In this document: one piece after another, positions 58,961 to 64,000 of the stretch
Numbering within the stretch: the stretch's first letter is position 1
How the letters are laid out: the number at the start of each line of letters is the position of its first letter
From: Triplophysa rosa
Lineage: Eukaryota > Chordata > Actinopteri > Cypriniformes > Nemacheilidae
Assembly: GCF_024868665.1 (NCBI RefSeq)
Contig: NC_079900.1
Coordinates: forward strand, 16,901,727 to 16,965,726
Reading direction: 5' to 3'
Length of the DNA stretch: 64,000 nucleotides
Notes under the pieces: model-generated
Told to the model about the DNA's origin: nothing
The model's database searches: none
The model's input: only the letters and a program-made list of their open reading frames with translations
Translations under genes and position numbers: made by a program

Positions 58961-60040
58961 GGATCTGCAGGACCCAATATTGTGAGATAAATACAGGTAA
59001 AGTGAGGCAACTAGTGAAAAAGAAAACCTACAGTAAACGTAATCATATATCACAGAGGGTCCGTGGAACACAGAACATCGTTTAAAACCAAATCATTTAA
59101 TTCACAATGTAGCCTACTTGCAGAAAAAAACATAAATAACAATAATTACAAAATATTTATTAACGGGTATTAACAAAATGTTATAAGTTATATTTTCCAA
59201 ATATTGTTTTATTTTTAGTTCTTGACAGAGCTTTTAAATAATGACCCAAATAGTTCTTAAATACTACAGATATGAGGAGAGATTTAAGAAATCTACATTT
59301 GTAAATTAAATGCTTTGCTAGCAGAAGGATATTGTTAATAAAAAAATTCATAGTTCCCATATTTATCTATAAAAGGACATATTAAAATCACAACAGTTTT
59401 CTCAAATCAAGACTGCAGTCTGTCCCAGAAAGCACGAGAGGATATGTAAGCAAAGAAAAAGTGTTGCCCATGTTGTATTATTAGTTACTTTTTGTGTTTG
59501 ATTGGGTTTAATGTCCCAACAGTGTGTGAAGTAGTAGCATTTACGTTAGCAACTTGTTAGCTACCACTAACAAAAAATAGGAGCGGATTATATTGTGTTT
59601 TAACTACATAGAATAAAACTTAAAAATATAAGTTTTTGTTTTTGTTTACCGCAGATGGTATTTTAAGGTATATGTTACCAAAACCCCATAAAAAAACATT
59701 GGGGCAATGGCAAAGTGCTAAAATGCTATGTTTTTTAAAAATAGTAGGGCTGGCTGTAACCCAGGCATTATATTCATATTTATACATTAACAACTATATC
59801 AAGGCCGTTAATAATGCCCAATAAAGTCTCCAAGTTTTTCTCTCATTGTATTTTGTCAGGTTATATGAGAAGTTTGAACAAGCGCTGACTGACAGACAAT
59901 AGTGCAAGAGACAGCACTGTAGTACAATGACACTGCTGACACTGGAATCCCCCTTTCCTGTTAAACGCCCATTGTGCCTCTGGCGCCTCCTAACGGCTCT
60001 GAGCGTAACAGCAGGAGGGGCGTCAGTCCAATGAAATCAA
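58961..60040. other. intergenic, upstream of gna12
   Basis: AT-rich, with no gene. From about 59990 the sequence becomes GC-richer (gcgcctcctaacggctctg, ggaggggcgtcag), consistent with the gna12 promoter. Confidence 0.45.
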
Positions 60041-60473
60041 CTTCCCAAGACAGAGGAAACATCAGAAAGTCGCTCGCGCTCCTTCAGAATCAACTTTTGG
60101 GACTTGCATTGCCGTCAGTCTAAAGGAATACGCTTATTTTAGCTAAATACCACTTAGCAAAACACATTTACCACCTGTTTTTTATTCATTATCAAAATTA
60201 TCAAGAACAACGGATTTGTTCGTTAGGCGGCTGCTTTTCTCGACCACTTTGGACGTACAAAAGTGGTCACTTTGCCGGGGAAGGACCTCCGGGTAATATA
60301 TGGCTTGATCATGTCAGTTGGTTTTCCGTGTTTCCATTCAGCGAGGATAGGTGTTTGTTTTAGTCAATAGACGTTTTTTTCAATGTAGTTATTTGAGCAA
60401 AACACAAACGTAAGTTCTCTGGAGCTTTAATGAATACATCAGGTGGTTACTAACCGTGCTGAAGTGGTAAAGG
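59985..60473 (+). promoter_or_regulatory. gna12: gna12 promoter and 5' leader with upstream ORFs
   Basis: A CpG-containing stretch precedes the gna12 start. If the leader is unspliced, it carries four upstream ORFs: a two-codon one at about 60302 (ATG GCT TGA), one of 19 codons at 60311-60370, an ATG-TAG at about 60383, and a seven-codon one at 60430-60453. All end before the main ATG and in no case overlap it. I see no TATA box. The transcription start is not determined. Confidence 0.45.
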
Positions 60474-60794
60474 ATGGCTCGCGTGGTGCGCACCCTGAGC
60501 CGGTGTCTGCTGCCCGCTGAGGCCGCCCACGATGACAGGAATAACGGCAAAGAACGAGCCCGCGAACGCGACGTCAACCAGGAGCGTGAGGCGAAGCGGC
60601 GCAGTCGTGAGATCGACGCCATGCTCGCGCGCGAGAGACGCGCGGTGCGGCGTCTGGTGAAGATCCTGCTGCTGGGTGCCGGGGAGAGCGGCAAATCCAC
60701 ATTTCTCAAACAGATGAGGATCATTCACGGAAAAGAGTTTGACCAGAAAGCGCGGCTGGACTTCAGGGACACGATCTTTGAGAATATCATCAAG
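60474..60794 (+). CDS. gna12: G protein alpha-12 subunit, first coding exon
   Basis: This exon encodes residues 1-107 of the alpha subunit of heterotrimeric G12. GPCRs activate it by GDP/GTP exchange, and it then stimulates RhoGEFs at the plasma membrane. The N-terminus [14 protein letters not shown] is diagnostic of the subtype. Cys11 is the expected palmitoylation site. A basic, helical alpha-N region follows, then the P-loop GAGESGKS at residues 68-75 and [29 protein letters not shown]. The start has a good context (A at -3, G at +4). The exon ends AAG|gtataa in phase 0. The rest of the gene (switch regions, C-terminus) lies beyond the window. Alpha-13 is excluded by the N-terminus. It lies downstream of card11 on the same strand, as in human. 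Confidence 0.96.
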
Positions 60795-61212
60795 GTATAA
60801 TTTTGTTGACAGTTTGCTTGTTTGTGTTGTGTTTTTGTGTCTGACGTCATTAATGCCTGTTTTATATTAATAATTTGTCTCGTTTCTTAAGTGTGTACAT
60901 TTAAAATTTTCTCAAAAATATTTTTGTTAAATTTTTAATAAGATGCCCCGATTTACCTGAATTTACCCCTACCTTATAAGTTAGCACCCATGTAAAAACT
61001 TTGGCTGTTGAGCTGCAGTTAACGTATGTGCACTTTTGCCACAATAAGTAGCAACAGAGGTGCACCTCAGAAATTAAAAACAGACGAATGCAAAATCCTT
61101 TTGAAAACAAGTTTTAAAAGACTTACTTTTCTGAAAACTCACATCACACATTCATGAATCACTGTCAGACATACATGTGAGCTTCATCACATTCGTGCTT
61201 CATATTCGTCAG

Positions 61213-62378
61213 CAGGGGCTCGACATTAACGCTTGTCCGGGACAAGTGAATGTTTTGTATGTGCAAGTGAGAGAGAATTTTACTTGACCGACCGGACAAG
61301 TAACTTGAAAAAAAAAACAGTGCGACATATATGTAGAATAATAAGAATATGTGCATTAGACAGAGCTGCGTGTTTGTGATGGTTGTGCTTGTTTGTGTGT
61401 GACAATAATCAATGCGCACTGCACTGAGTCCATGCGGACGCGGAATCCTGTTATTTAAATGTCATCTGGCTGTTCTGCGTGTCTGAGTGAATTATGTGCA
61501 CAGTTTAACATACAACACGAGTGATGGTCGAGGATTTGTCTGCGTCTGCACTGTATGAGGATATGAACACATGAACTTCATCTGCAGTCAGAGTCGCTCT
61601 GAGAGTTTATTTGACGAGCGTTTTACTGTTTGAGAGAAGCTATCTGCAAACAAGCGTCTTCCCTAAGACCCGTCAAAATAAAAGTCCCGTTAAATTGAAC
61701 ACAGACAAAAAATACTGTAGTGCATACAAAATACAAGTGCCCTTGTAGTAAATTGATAAACACTGTATACTATAGTAAAGTTCAAAAACAATATAGTACG
61801 AATTTTACTGCAGTTTTCTATAGTAAACACTATAGTATCCTACAGTAATTTATGTGGACAATTATACCACTATTGTATAGTAAAAAATGAAAAACACAGA
61901 ACTTAGAAAAATGAAAGCAAATTTAGGTAATCTAAAAATGATATGGCCCTAATTTATCCATCTTGTATGTAACATTAATGTCTTTTGTCAGTTATCTGCC
62001 TATTCATAATGAACTACACTTGCACATTTCTGCCTGTGCTACCAAACTTTAAACCTCTCTAGCACCAGTTCTATGTGCAGAAAAAGTTAACCTACAGCCT
62101 TAACACTAATAATAATTACTGCTTGCCTTTGTTTTATAGCAGTCACGGAGAGTAGGCCTATAACCAAATTCAGGCGGCCAAAGCGGACACTAGTTAAAAT
62201 GCTTAGAAGCAAACTTGACCAATCTAAATCCGAAACAATTATATTGATTATATTATAATTCAAATGAAATAACATTTTTTTAAATCTTTGGACAGGTAAA
62301 TTTTGTAGTCGGACAAGTGAATTACAAATTTACTTGTCCGAAGGACAACCACATGACAATGCTTAATGTCAAGCCCTG
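61213..62378. mobile_element. hAT-like element in gna12 intron 1
   Basis: The left end is CAGGGGCTCGACATTAAC and the right end is TTAATGTCAAGCCCTG, an inverted repeat with small differences. A second complementary layer, 'cttgtccgggacaagtgaat' and 'agtcggacaagtgaatt', follows inside. It contains 'tatagtaaacactatagta' repeats (61740-61870) and shares its interior with 10440-11400. No intact transposase. Confidence 0.7.
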
Positions 62379-62547
62379 AATCAGCCTATGGGGTAGTTGG
62401 CAAAAATATACTGTACATGTGTCCTACATGTGTCCAAAAGTTTAGAAAACAAATTGTTAATACTAAATTATTTATATTTATAATATAAAACAGCATAACA
62501 GTGCTGTCCTTCTGAAACCTCGTATTTTCAGGAAATGGAAAAAAAAC

Positions 62548-62703
62548 ATCGGACATACAAAGTTGACAAGCACTCTTTACTAATTTTTATTGGTTAGATA
62601 TTTGCAAAACCCAGTGACAAACATAAAAGGTGACAAATAATAATTTTTGGCAAAAAAATCACAAAATATAGTGATACGAGGTTTCGGAAAGACAGCAGTG
62701 ATA
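62548..62703. repeat. dispersed repeat, second copy of 23203-23350
   Basis: Closely matches 23203-23350 in the same orientation. The family is unassigned. Confidence 0.7.
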
Positions 62704-63769
62704 AGAGGGATTGATCATTGTTTGTTTCTGTGTTTTTTTCTAAATTTTCGCTGTCAAACCATAGGACACATTTACGGTTTATTTGTCAACTACCCCATAC
62801 CTAAACGTCAAGATCTGCCTAGGTTTTAATAAATTAAACGTTTTGGACATTGGAGTCCTGCCATGTTTTCCACTCATTTATCTGACCAATTACGTTTGCC
62901 TTAAAATGCTGTGTTAGTCATGTTAATGGTTGTTTTAGGCATCTGCTCCAGCACAAAACAAAATCCTTGGGGATTATTCTTGGTTCATTTCCCTGTGAGC
63001 ATGTCTATTTAAGTTGCCTGTGTTTAATAACAGTGGCTTGACTCACAGCTCACAGTTAACGGGAAAAGGAATGAAAATGTGTTTGTGAGATGACTGCCTG
63101 AGGCATGTTGGACCAATCAGTGAAACAACAATTGGCCTTTTCTTGTAAAACATTTTTTACAAACCAGTAATCACCAAACTTGCAGACTGCTAAATGTCAT
63201 AAAGCAAAGGATGACCTTAACTATCTGTCCAATTAGCAGTACATTGAGATGTTTTGTCTAAGTTCATCTCTGTCTGTTATGAACAATCACATTTTACACA
63301 GCAATGTCTCTACAGCTGTCTCTGACTTATCATTGAGTTCAGCTCATGTGCTTTCTGAGCTCACGTGTCTTTGGTGTCTCAATATATCCAGATAGAGAAG
63401 ACTTCTGTTATATTTTTCCTTTCTGTGTTCTTTCAGCTCTTGTGCCTGCTCCTCCTAACCTCTAAATTGTTTTTTACATTTTTGCCTTTGGGAAGTTTAC
63501 TGATGGCACCTGATGTGATCACAGTTATATCTGATAAGAAGAACACGAGAAATGCTTTAATTTCTGCTACCCCCCATGTTACAAAATTAGAGATATAACT
63601 GATCTAAAGCTGTATCATGTTGTTCAAACTCTTTGTGTGTTTCACAAGCTGAGACAAGGTTTATCTGTGGCATTTTCTTTCAAGAACATAAAACATGAAA
63701 ATGCATTGTGCATACTCTTCATTATCATTCTTTGTAAATGTGTGCAGAATAGAGATGGGCTATTATGAT
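62704..63769. other. gna12 intron 1, nothing recognised
   Basis: No exon or repeat that I can name. The frame at 63365-63598 has no splice or conservation support. Confidence 0.35.
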
Positions 63770-64000
63770 TGACTAGTATTACTGGGCGTTCACACCAGAT
63801 GCGGTAAACCACGCTATTCGCTTCATTCGCGCTTGAAATTCACTTCATAACAGACGCGAATTCGCGTCATGGAAGGGGCTTCTGCCAGGCGGCTCCAGTC
63901 TCTTTGCGAAATGGCTGACATGGATTTTGTTGATGGAGCGCTTAATAGAGTGTTCCCACCAAACGCGACTTGCGCGAATAAATCGTGCTATTTGCTCGTA
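63770..64000 (+). mobile_element. possible transposon start, cut by the window end
   Basis: 'gggcgttcacaccagatgcgg' is followed by repeated 'ttcgcg' and 'gcgaat' motifs. A frame then begins ATG GCT GAC ATG GAT TTT near 63912, and another 'caccaaacgcgactt' block follows. This resembles the 5' part of fish PIF/Harbinger-like elements, but the window ends before any diagnostic domain. Confidence 0.3.

Overview
The window looks like nuclear DNA of a teleost fish, most likely a cyprinid. This rests on an AT-rich, intron-rich layout, two kinds of tRNA-derived fish SINE, a fish-type DIRS retrotransposon, a Tc1 element, many hAT and TTAA-target miniature elements, and the linkage of card11 to gna12. 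That order and orientation match human chromosome 7p22 as I know it. No bacterial or phage features and no CRISPR array are present. I did not find a convincing undescribed biological system. What stands out is gene structure, a few decayed genes, and insertions nested inside other insertions.

Layout. Positions 1-23,600 hold no recognisable host coding exon and probably represent intergenic DNA plus the upstream part of card11 (5' UTR exon and promoter). They carry several hAT-type miniature elements, a decayed hAT with a second one inside it (3875-5950), a SINE, a non-autonomous LTR retrotransposon (6940-10271) with a hAT and a solo LTR nested in its 5' LTR, a minisatellite, and a second LTR element on the minus strand (about 14,145-15,504). 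Positions 23,624-46,759 are a complete 23-exon coding model of card11 (CARMA1) on the + strand. The exon lengths sum to 3426 nt, which is 1141 codons plus a stop, and the intron phases are consistent throughout. The last two large introns are swollen by mobile DNA: a roughly 6-kb DIRS element on the minus strand (34,649-40,606), and a Tc1 element inside a hAT-type element.

Positions 46,760-60,000 are intergenic: miniature elements, a SINE, a structured repeat with 139-bp and 365-bp tandem units, and a broken pim-like kinase pseudogene on the minus strand (57,150-58,960). At 60,474 the first coding exon of gna12 begins (+). The window ends inside its long first intron.

How the genes relate. 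CARD11 is the scaffold that joins BCL10 and MALT1 downstream of antigen receptors. GNA12 is a heterotrimeric G protein alpha subunit that signals to RhoGEFs. They are neighbours by conserved synteny, not known partners. The remaining DNA is mostly transposon history that can be ordered in time from the nesting.
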